Source of the DNA: Verrucomicrobiota bacterium
GTDB lineage: Bacteria; Verrucomicrobiota; Verrucomicrobiia; Limisphaerales; JACRJZ01
Direction: 5' to 3'
Assembly: GCA_016219875.1 (NCBI GenBank)
Contig: JACRJZ010000111.1
Coordinates: forward strand, 1 to 64,000
Length of the DNA stretch: 64,000 nt
Position 1 is the stretch's first letter. Each line of letters begins with the position of its first letter. The notes under the pieces were generated by a model. That model was given only the letters and a program-made list of their open reading frames with translations. It did no database searches and was not told the origin of the DNA. Positions 18,125-25,265 of the stretch are shown here, in pieces. The translations under genes were made by a program, and so were the position numbers.

Positions 18125-18790
18125 ATGATGATTCGACTCAAGAACCTCGAGAAGTGCATTGCCACCAAGGCCAGCCCGTACTACATCCTTCGCCACATCA
18201 ATCTCGAAATCGAGGAAGGGGATTTCGTGACCGTCATGGGGCCTTCGGGCGCCGGAAAATCGACCCTGCTGAGCATAATCGGAATGTATGACCACAGTTG
18301 GGAAGGCGAGTATGATTTTCTCGAACAACAGGTGCATCGCCTGAATCCGAAACAGCGCGCCGCGCTCAACAAGCAGCACGTGGGGTTTGTCTTCCAGCAG
18401 TTTCATCTGCTGGAAGACCTCACGGTCGCCGAGAACCTCGACATCCCGCTCTCCTATCGCAACGTGAAGAAGTCGGAGCGGCAGGCGGTGGTCGCCGACA
18501 TGCTCGATCGCTTCGGGATTGTCGCGAAGAAGGACTTGTTTCCCAGTCAACTCTCCGGGGGACAACAGCAGTTGGTGGCCGTGGCCCGCGCGATCGTCGC
18601 CAAGCCCACGGTACTCTTGGCCGACGAGCCGACCGGCAACCTGCACACCGAGCAAGGCCGGGAGATCATGGAGCTGTTCAGGAAGATGAACCAACAAGGC
18701 ACGACCATTGTGCAAGTCACCCACAACGAAGCCTGGGCTGCCTACAGCCAGCGCATCATCCGGCTGCGAGACGGGTGGATGGAGAAGTGA
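18125..18790 (+). CDS. ABC transporter ATPase, MacB/LolD type
   Basis: 221 residues. Walker A GPSGAGKST (39-47), Q-loop FVFQQFHLL, signature LSGGQQQLVAVARA, Walker B TVLLADEPT, and H-loop VTHNEA. The residue after LSGGQQQ is Leu where the family usually has Arg. The type energises MacB/FtsX-like mechanotransmission pumps rather than classical importers. The start may be 18125 or the next codon (18128). The stop is separated by 1 bp from the adaptor gene. Confidence 0.93.
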   Translation: MMIRLKNLEKCIATKASPYYILRHINLEIEEGDFVTVMGPSGAGKSTLLSIIGMYDHSWEGEYDFLEQQVHRLNPKQRAALNKQHVGFVFQQFHLLEDLTVAENLDIPLSYRNVKKSERQAVVADMLDRFGIVAKKDLFPSQLSGGQQQLVAVARAIVAKPTVLLADEPTGNLHTEQGREIMELFRKMNQQGTTIVQVTHNEAWAAYSQRIIRLRDGWMEK

Positions 18791-18791
18791 G

Positions 18792-20048
18792 ATGGACATC
18801 CCTCGCCCAGACCAAGCCCGTCGCAAACGCCGCCGCCGGATTCTGCTGACACTGGCGGGTGTGCTCGGGGTCGGCATCGTCACGGCGGCGCTTTCCCGCC
18901 TCGAGCCAGCGGCGCCGACGGTGGAGAAAGCCACCGTCTTGGTAGATACCGTGAAGCGCGGACCCATGCTTCGGGAAGTGCGTGGCAACGGCACGTTGGT
19001 CCCGGAGGAAATCCGCTGGGTGACGGCCGCGAGTGCCGGGCGGATTGATCGCATTCCGTTGCTGCCGGGCGTGGTCGTGGAGTCGAACACCGTGTTGCTC
19101 GAACTCAGTAGCCCGGAATTGATCCAAGCCGCCGCCGATACGCATTCTCGACTCCAAACCGCCGAGGCAGACCTGGAGAAGCTGAAGGTTCAACTGGAGA
19201 GCGACGAACTCCAACAGGAGTCCGTCCTGGCTTCGCTGCAGTCGGATTCCGAACAAGCCAAGCTGGAAGCCGAGGCGGATGACCAACTGGCCAAGGACGG
19301 TTTGGTGCCGAGCCTTTCGGCCCGACGGAGCCGAGCCCGGGCGAGCGACCTGGAGGCGCGGGTGAAATTGGAGGAGAAGCGGCTGGCCATTCGAGCCAGG
19401 TCCGCCACGGCTGCACTGCGCTCCGCGGAGGTCGAGTTGGCCAATCTGCGCAAACAATATGAGCTGAAGCTGGCCCAAGTGGCGGCGCTGAAGGTGCGGG
19501 CGGGCGTCAACGGCGTCCTGCAAAAACTCGGTGAGTTACAGGTGGGCCAGCAGGTCGCGGCCGGCGCTTATCTGGCTCAAATCGCTGATCCGACCCGGCT
19601 CAAGGCAGAGATCAAAGTCGCCGAGACGCAGGCGAAGGACATCCAGTTTGGCCAGGTCGCCGCCATTGACACCCACAACGGAGTCATTCCGGGCCACGTG
19701 GTCCGCATCGACCCAGCCGTCCAGAACGGCACCGTGACTGTGGATGTCGCCTTGGACGGTCCTTTGCCCAAAGGCGCACGGCCTGATCTCAGCGTCGATG
19801 GCAAAGTAACTCTCGAGAAGCTTGACGATGTCGTTTACGTCGGCTGCCCCGCCAATGCACAGCCCGAGGCCAAGGTCAGCCTGTTCAAGCTGGTGGACGG
19901 CGGCAAAGCTGCGCTGCGGGTCCCTGTGCAGTTGGGACGCAGTTCCGTCCACACCGTTGAAATCCGCGAAGGTTTGACCGTGGGCGACCAAGTGATCGTC
20001 TCGGAGATGTCTCAGTGGGATACGCACGACCGAATACGGCTGAACTGA
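18792..20048 (+). CDS. HlyD/MacA-family membrane fusion (adaptor) protein
   Basis: 418 residues from ATG 18792. A cytoplasmic basic tail (RRKRRRR) precedes one transmembrane helix (about 16-35). Then come a beta-barrel/lipoyl part (GTLVPEEIRWVTAASAGRID), a long coiled coil (about 115-230, rich in Glu, Lys, Leu and Gln) and a second lipoyl half (KVRAGVNGVLQKLGELQVGQ). The end is a beta-barrel and membrane-proximal domain (LREGLTVGDQVIVSEM-like, observed as IREGLTVGDQVIVSEM). It would link the inner-membrane pump to the TolC-like protein at 20990. Confidence 0.9.
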   Translation: MDIPRPDQARRKRRRRILLTLAGVLGVGIVTAALSRLEPAAPTVEKATVLVDTVKRGPMLREVRGNGTLVPEEIRWVTAASAGRIDRIPLLPGVVVESNTVLLELSSPELIQAAADTHSRLQTAEADLEKLKVQLESDELQQESVLASLQSDSEQAKLEAEADDQLAKDGLVPSLSARRSRARASDLEARVKLEEKRLAIRARSATAALRSAEVELANLRKQYELKLAQVAALKVRAGVNGVLQKLGELQVGQQVAAGAYLAQIADPTRLKAEIKVAETQAKDIQFGQVAAIDTHNGVIPGHVVRIDPAVQNGTVTVDVALDGPLPKGARPDLSVDGKVTLEKLDDVVYVGCPANAQPEAKVSLFKLVDGGKAALRVPVQLGRSSVHTVEIREGLTVGDQVIVSEMSQWDTHDRIRLN

Positions 20049-20097
20049 AATCCGAAACTCGAAATCCAAAATTGGAACCAAATCCGAATTTCAATGA
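20049..20097. repeat. CCGAA-rich degenerate tract
   Basis: AATCCGAAACTCGAAATCCA and further TCCGAA units form a short imperfect tandem tract directly after the adaptor gene. Similar tracts are at 27753-27812 and 59346-59512. Confidence 0.7.
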
Positions 20098-20101
20098 GGT
20101 A

Positions 20102-20210
20102 CTTTCAAAACCCCGTAGCAGCCGACGTTAGGAGGCTCAAATTCCCTTGCAAGATTGCTGTGTCCGCAGGGAGAGTGAGCCGCCTAACGTCGGCTGCTAC
20201 GGTTCTGAAA
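20102..20210. repeat. long imperfect inverted repeat between adaptor and second ATPase gene
   Basis: The 26-bp arms 20114-20139 and 20176-20201 pair with a single mismatch (CGTAGCAGCCGACGTTAGG in the left arm). The flanks CTTTCAAAACC and GGTTCTGAAAG extend the pairing outward. The 36-bp interior is unpaired. It sits inside an apparent operon, so it may be an mRNA-stabilising or attenuating hairpin, or a mobile palindrome. It is unrelated in sequence to the palindrome at 17796. Confidence 0.85.
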
Positions 20211-20279
20211 GACGTTCTCAAGTTTCCAATTCCCTCTGAGCGCGCGCCTCGCAGGATGAAGAACTGATAATCATCTGAT

Positions 20280-20993
20280 ATGACAACACCCCCAACGCCC
20301 AACGATTCTTTGATCAAGCTCGAGGGCATCACCAAAGTTTTTTTCACCGACGAGGTGGAGACGCATGCCCTGTCCGGCATTCACCTGGACGTTGAGAAAG
20401 GGGAGTACGTCTGCATTGCCGGGCCGTCCGGTTGCGGCAAGTCCACTCTGCTCTCGCTCCTGGGGCTGCTCGATACGCCCAGCGAAGGCAGCTATTGGTT
20501 GAACGGCCAACCCGTCGCAAACCTTGACTTCGCGGCGCGAGCCCGCATCCGCAACCGCGAGGTAGGGTTCATCTTCCAAAGCTTCAATCTCATCGGCGAT
20601 TTGACGGTGTTTGAGAACGTCGAGCTGCCCTTGACCTATCGCGGTCTCAACGCGGCGGAACGAAAACAGCGCGCGACTGAGGCACTGGAGAAAGTCGGCA
20701 TGGCTCACCGCACGAAACACTATCCCTCTCAGCTCTCCGGCGGACAACAGCAGCGCGTAGCCGTGGCGCGCGCGCTGGGCGGCAAGCCGTCGATCCTGCT
20801 GGCGGACGAGCCCACCGGCAATCTCGACTCGAAGAACGGCGTGGCCGTCATGGAACTGCTGCGCGACTTGCACCGCGAAGGCGCGACCATCTGCATGGTC
20901 ACACACGATCAACGCTTCGCGCGCCACGCCGAACGTACGGTGCATTTGTTCGACGGCCGGATCGTGGAGGAAAGTCAGGCGGAATTAGCATGA
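20280..20993 (+). CDS. ABC transporter ATPase, MacB/LolD type (second)
   Basis: 237 residues. Walker A GPSGCGKST (about 50-58), Q-loop FIFQSFNLIG, signature LSGGQQQRVAVARA, Walker B SILLADEPTGNLDS, and H-loop VTHDQ. Unlike the ATPase at 18125 it has the standard Arg after LSGGQQQ. The stop overlaps the TolC-like ATG (ATGA at 20990-20993), so translation is probably coupled. It could serve the permease at 22537 or several of the ATPase-less ADOP permeases that follow. Confidence 0.93.
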   Translation: MTTPPTPNDSLIKLEGITKVFFTDEVETHALSGIHLDVEKGEYVCIAGPSGCGKSTLLSLLGLLDTPSEGSYWLNGQPVANLDFAARARIRNREVGFIFQSFNLIGDLTVFENVELPLTYRGLNAAERKQRATEALEKVGMAHRTKHYPSQLSGGQQQRVAVARALGGKPSILLADEPTGNLDSKNGVAVMELLRDLHREGATICMVTHDQRFARHAERTVHLFDGRIVEESQAELA

Positions 20994-22489
20994 ACGACCT
21001 CGGTCTAAGCCGTTGGATTCTGGCCACATGGTTTGCCGGCCTGCTGCTGGCGGCGGCGGCGCAAACCAATCTTCAGCCCCGTTCTCTCTCGCTCCTCGAC
21101 TCGATTCAAATCGCGCTCGCACACAACCTGGACGTGAAGATCGCTCGCTGCGAACCTGAGATCGCCGCACGCCAGGTCCACATCGCCTCAGCGGCTTACG
21201 AACCGGCCTTGAGTTTCTCCGGTTCGCACCGGTTCAGCACCTCGCCGGGCGGACTGGATGAGTATCAGCGGCCCTACGTGGGGACCACCACGGAACGCGA
21301 TTCGTACCAGGCGGGCTTGGCTGGTTCTCTTCCGCTGGGAACCTCGATCAATCTCGGCAGCTCACTTTCCGGTGAGAGCGGCACGACCCCTTCTGGTCCG
21401 TTCGAAAACGGCAGCGGTTCGGCCTCGGTCAGCGTTCGACAGCCCTTGCTGAAAAACTTCTGGATTGACCGCGCACGCCTCGACATCCGCATTAGCAAGA
21501 ACCAGCTCAAGATGTCCGAGCTAGAATTCCGCGCGCAGATCATGCGCATCGTCACCAGCGTCGAGTTGGCTTACTACGACCTGATCCTGGCGCAGGAGAA
21601 CATCCGCGTGCGCGAGCAGGCGCTCGACTTGGCCAAGCAGCAAGTCATCGACAATCAGAAGCGGGTCAACGTCGGCCGCATGGCACCCCAGGACAGAAAG
21701 CAAGCCGAGTCACAGGTCGCGAATTCGCAAGTCAACTTGCTGGCCGCCCAAGGCTCGCTGGTCGCCGCCGAGTACCGGCTGAAGAAGCTGTTGAGCGACG
21801 ATTTCACGGCCTGGGAGAACGTGCGCATCGAGCCGACCGAGAGCCTGGCTGCTCCGGCGCAAGCATGGAGCGTGCAGGAGAGCCTCGAGCGTGGGCTCAC
21901 TCAGCGGCCTGATTTTCTCAAAGCCAAGATCGACCTGGAATCGCAAGGCATCACCCTCAAATACCTCCGCAACCAGCTTTATCCCCAACTCGACCTCGTG
22001 GGGAGCTATGGCCGCCTCGGCGAAGGCTTAGGTTACCGCGATGCCCTGGCTGGTGTTCGCAGCGGCGACACCTGGTTCTATTCGGTCGGTGCGACGCTGA
22101 CGATTCCTTTGGGTAACCGCACCCCCCGCGAGAACTACCGCATCGGCAAAGTCAGGCGCGACCAGGATTTGCTCGGTCTCAAGAAACTCGAGCAAGACAT
22201 CATCGTCGAAATCGGCAACGCCGTGGAACAGGCGCAAATCACCTTTGCGCGCGTGGAAACTGCCCGCCAAGCCCGCCAGTTGGCCGAGGAAGCCCTGGCG
22301 GCCGAGCAGAAGAAGCTCGAGAGCGGCCAGAGCACCACGTTCTTTGTCCTGAGCCTGCAACAGAACCTGACCGGGGCGCGTTCCGCCGAATTGGGCGCCT
22401 TGGTGGAATACAATCGCGCCCTGGCCAACTTGGCGCTCTCCGAAGCCACCACCTTACAGCGGCACAACCTGAACCTGGAGGTGCGATGA
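20990..22489 (+). CDS. TolC-like outer membrane efflux protein
   Basis: 499 residues with an N-terminal signal (WFAGLLLAAAAQ). The two-fold outer-membrane-efflux repeat is visible: first half about 35-255 (SLLDSIQIALAHNLDVKIAR, AYEPALSFSG), second half about 290-490 (SVQESLERGLTQRPDFLKAK, LYPQLDLVGSYGRLG). Each half has a long alpha-helical stretch (ELAYYDLILAQENIRVREQA; VEQAQITFARVETARQARQL). It completes a MacAB-TolC-like tripartite set with 18125, 18792, 20280 and the permease at 22537. Confidence 0.92.
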   Translation: MNDLGLSRWILATWFAGLLLAAAAQTNLQPRSLSLLDSIQIALAHNLDVKIARCEPEIAARQVHIASAAYEPALSFSGSHRFSTSPGGLDEYQRPYVGTTTERDSYQAGLAGSLPLGTSINLGSSLSGESGTTPSGPFENGSGSASVSVRQPLLKNFWIDRARLDIRISKNQLKMSELEFRAQIMRIVTSVELAYYDLILAQENIRVREQALDLAKQQVIDNQKRVNVGRMAPQDRKQAESQVANSQVNLLAAQGSLVAAEYRLKKLLSDDFTAWENVRIEPTESLAAPAQAWSVQESLERGLTQRPDFLKAKIDLESQGITLKYLRNQLYPQLDLVGSYGRLGEGLGYRDALAGVRSGDTWFYSVGATLTIPLGNRTPRENYRIGKVRRDQDLLGLKKLEQDIIVEIGNAVEQAQITFARVETARQARQLAEEALAAEQKKLESGQSTTFFVLSLQQNLTGARSAELGALVEYNRALANLALSEATTLQRHNLNLEVR

Positions 22490-22536
22490 AAGTGATGCGT
22501 GATGCGTGACTGACCACTGACCACTGGCAACTGACC
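22490..22536 (+). repeat. GTGATGCG / TGACNAC leader tract before a permease gene
   Basis: The 47 bp between the TolC-like stop and the permease ATG consist of GTGATGCGTGATGCGTGA followed by tandem CTGACCA/CTGGCAA units. TGA occurs in several frames and no Shine-Dalgarno sequence is visible. The same style of tract precedes 28036, 30575, 33018, 39185, 43617 and, more weakly, 7944 and 46096. Confidence 0.8.
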
Positions 22537-25014
22537 ATGAACGACCTCAAATTCGCCTTTCGCCAACTGCTGAAGAACCCCGCCTTCACCGCCGTGGCCG
22601 TGCTCACGCTCGCGCTGGGCATCGGGGCCAACACGGCGGTCTTCAGTTTCCTCGATCGCATCTTCTGGCGGCCCTTGCCAGTCCGCGAACCACGGGAGTT
22701 GGTCCTGCTCAAATTCCGAACCGAGACGGGGTCCCGAGGTGATGCGTTCGTCTATCCACTCTACGTCAGCCTGCACGAGCAGTCCCAGGAGGTGTTCTCC
22801 GGGCTGATTGCCTACTGGCTCGCGCTGGCCCACCTCAGTGTGGGCGGCACGGAAGCCGAGGTGCCCGCCATGGCGGTGTCGAGCGATTACTTCTCCGTGC
22901 TGGGGGTGAAGCCGGTCTTGGGCCGCGCGTTCCTTCCCGAAGAAGACCGTGTCCCGGGCGCGCATGCGGTGGCGGTCATCAGCCATGAGCTGTGGCAGCG
23001 CCGCATGGGTGGGGATCCGGCGGTTGTCGGCCAGACGATCCGCCTCAACGAGCGCGCCCTCACGGTGGTCGGAGTCGCGCCGGCCCGGTTCACGGGCACG
23101 TATGCCGGCCTTGGTCCGGCGGTCTATGTGCCCCTGGCCACCTGGGCGCACCTCAAGGGCATTTCGCTCGAGGACCGCGCCTACGACTGGCTGCATCTGA
23201 TTGGGCGTCTCAAACCCGGCGTGGGGCCGGAGCGGGCTCAGGCGGCCCTGCGGGTCGTGGCGGAGCGAATCCACGCCGTGACTCCGCAAAACACTCCCAC
23301 GGGGATCTTGGTGACGAGTGGCCGCCAGGGCACCAACGTGTGGATTGAGGAGAAGCTCTGGGGGCTCTTCGCGTTGCTCCAGGCGGTCACCGCGCTGGTG
23401 CTGTTGATTGCCTGCGCCAACGTGACAAACCTGCTGCTGGCCCGAGGGGCGACCCGCCGGCGGGAGCTGGCCATCCGGGTGGCCGTCGGGGCCAGCCGCC
23501 GTGATCTGATCCGTCAGTTGCTGGGAGAGAGCCTGCTCTTGGCTCTGATTAGCGCGGCGGGCGGGCTCCTTCTGGCCCGGTGGTCCATGCAGGGCTTGCG
23601 CAGTGCCGTGTGGGTGGCCAGCGTGAGCAACATCCCCGTGGCGCTGGACGGACGCATCCTGCTCTTCGCCTTGGGGCTGTCGGTGCTCACCGCCCTGGCC
23701 TGCGGGCTCGTTCCGGCGCTGCGGGCGGCTGGATCCGATCTCCTGTCCGCGCTCAATGAAGGCGCCGGATTCATCCCCCTGTTGACCCGGCGCCGGCCTC
23801 TCCGGCATCTGTTGGTGGTCGTCCAAGTCGCCGTCACCATGGTGGTGTTGGCCCTGGGCGCGCTGTGCCTGCGGAGCGTGGGCCAACTCCAGGGCGCGGA
23901 CCCCGGCTTCGAGGTCTCGCGGCTCGTGGCTGTGTCCACCAAGTCTGGCCACTGGCGCGGGGACACCCTCGAGACGCACCGGCGACTCACGGAGGTGAAG
24001 GAGCGGCTCCGTGCGATGCCGGGGGTGACGGCCGTCAGTCTCGCCGCGCGCGTGCCCCTGTCGGAAGGAGGCCGGAACAAGACCGCCGCCCGGCACATTG
24101 CCGATTTCCAGATGCCGGCCGGTGAGGCAGGGCTCAGTTGGGAGTATGAGCTGGTGGGGCCGGGCTATTTCCAGACGCTGGGCGTGCCCATCGTGCAAGG
24201 CCGCGACTTCACGGCCCAGGACCGCCCAGGCGCACCCCTGGTCATGATTGTCAATGAAGCGATGGCCCGGCAGTTGTGGCCCAACCAGAATCCCATCAGC
24301 AAACGGGTCACGTTCGATGCCGGCGTGCGCGAGGTGGTGGGCGTGGTCAAGGCCTTCAAGCTTCGCACCCTCCGGGAAGAGCCGGCGCCCTTGTCCTTCT
24401 GGCCGCTCGATCAGGCGATGCCGGGCAAGTCGGGCTCGGGCCCCCGGCCGGTCTTGCTCGTCCGCGCCGCCGGCGATCTGCAGCCGATTCTGTCATTCCT
24501 GCACACCGAACTGCCGCCCGGGGGGCTGGGGGCGGGCGGCGCCGAGGTGAGCACCTTGCCCGACCGCCTCCGGGTCTTGCTCGCCCCGCAGCGCATGATC
24601 GGCGCCGTGCTGAACGTGCTGGGTTTGGTGGGGCTGCTGTTTGCGGCGGCGGGTGTGTTCGGGGTCATGGCTTACGAGGTGAGTCAGCGCACCCGCGAGA
24701 TCGGGATCCGGATGGCCCTGGGCGCGCAGTTCGGCGAGGTGCTGCGCTGGGTGCTGCGCCGCGGGGCCGCCCTGGCCATGACGGGCATCGCCTTCGGCCT
24801 TGCCCTGAGTGTCGTTCCCATGGCGCTCCTGGAAGCGTTCATTCCGGAGATTCGCCAAGCCGACCGGTACTTCCTCTATGGCGTCCACACGTGGGACCCG
24901 TTGACCTACGCCCTCGCGGGCGCGGTCGTAATGGCGGTGGGGCTGGCCGCCTGCTGGCTGCCCGCCCGGCGCGCGGCGCGGATCGATCCGATGGTGGCGC
25001 TGCGATACGAATGA
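22537..25014 (+). CDS. ADOP-type permease 1 (duplicated MacB/FtsX permease)
   Basis: 825 residues. First transmembrane helix at about 18-40 (FTAVAVLTLALGIGANTAVF), a large extracytoplasmic MacB-PCD-like domain at about 45-265, then three helices (about 275-300, 325-345, 370-392), the first followed by a cytoplasmic RRRELAIRVAVGASRRD coupling motif. A second PCD (about 450-680) lies between helices at about 424-447 and 690-715, and the C-terminal FtsX part repeats the coupling motif (QRTREIGIRMALGAQ). The end, ARIDPMVALRYE, is the hallmark shared by the array. This is the acidobacterial-type duplicated orphan permease architecture, without an ATPase of its own. Closest in the array to 33018 (EFTG/RFTG and FLYGV segments). 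It directly follows the efflux genes. Confidence 0.9.
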   Translation: MNDLKFAFRQLLKNPAFTAVAVLTLALGIGANTAVFSFLDRIFWRPLPVREPRELVLLKFRTETGSRGDAFVYPLYVSLHEQSQEVFSGLIAYWLALAHLSVGGTEAEVPAMAVSSDYFSVLGVKPVLGRAFLPEEDRVPGAHAVAVISHELWQRRMGGDPAVVGQTIRLNERALTVVGVAPARFTGTYAGLGPAVYVPLATWAHLKGISLEDRAYDWLHLIGRLKPGVGPERAQAALRVVAERIHAVTPQNTPTGILVTSGRQGTNVWIEEKLWGLFALLQAVTALVLLIACANVTNLLLARGATRRRELAIRVAVGASRRDLIRQLLGESLLLALISAAGGLLLARWSMQGLRSAVWVASVSNIPVALDGRILLFALGLSVLTALACGLVPALRAAGSDLLSALNEGAGFIPLLTRRRPLRHLLVVVQVAVTMVVLALGALCLRSVGQLQGADPGFEVSRLVAVSTKSGHWRGDTLETHRRLTEVKERLRAMPGVTAVSLAARVPLSEGGRNKTAARHIADFQMPAGEAGLSWEYELVGPGYFQTLGVPIVQGRDFTAQDRPGAPLVMIVNEAMARQLWPNQNPISKRVTFDAGVREVVGVVKAFKLRTLREEPAPLSFWPLDQAMPGKSGSGPRPVLLVRAAGDLQPILSFLHTELPPGGLGAGGAEVSTLPDRLRVLLAPQRMIGAVLNVLGLVGLLFAAAGVFGVMAYEVSQRTREIGIRMALGAQFGEVLRWVLRRGAALAMTGIAFGLALSVVPMALLEAFIPEIRQADRYFLYGVHTWDPLTYALAGAVVMAVGLAACWLPARRAARIDPMVALRYE

Positions 25015-25252
25015 AGAGGCTCGACTTACAGACTGTGGCCCAGTGGAGAGAATGGCTCGCTGCGCGTCACGATTTCAAGAAACGCTCAAGAAGCACCCGG
25101 CAGCCTGGGCGTGTTTCAAGAGCCTCGCGCCTTCACATCGTCGTCGTTACGTCGGCTGGATCGATGCCGCCAAGCAGGGGGAAACGAAGGCTCGGCGGCT
25201 GCTGGAGGCCATGCGCCTCCTCACGGCCGGCAAGAGGCTTGGGTTAAAGTGA
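25011..25252 (+). pseudogene. YdeI/OmpD-associated family gene, internal deletion
   Basis: The ATG at 25011 overlaps the permease stop. The first 21 codons (MKRLDLQTVAQWREWLAARH) match the N-terminus of YdeI/OmpD-associated (bacteriocin-protection) proteins. Sequence then jumps, out of frame, to their C-terminus (SLAPSHRRRYVGWIDAAK, LLTAGKRLGLK) ending at 25252. About 100 or more central codons are missing. The family is normally near 190-200 residues. A short peptide from 25043 remains open but is unlikely to be functional. Confidence 0.75.
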
Positions 25253-25265
25253 CCAAAGAGGAACC

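Noticed and set aside
22135..24198. 687-codon minus-strand open frame opposite permease 1
   Set aside because: Gln/His/Arg-rich composition typical of antisense shadow, no start signals, and the plus strand encodes a clear permease.
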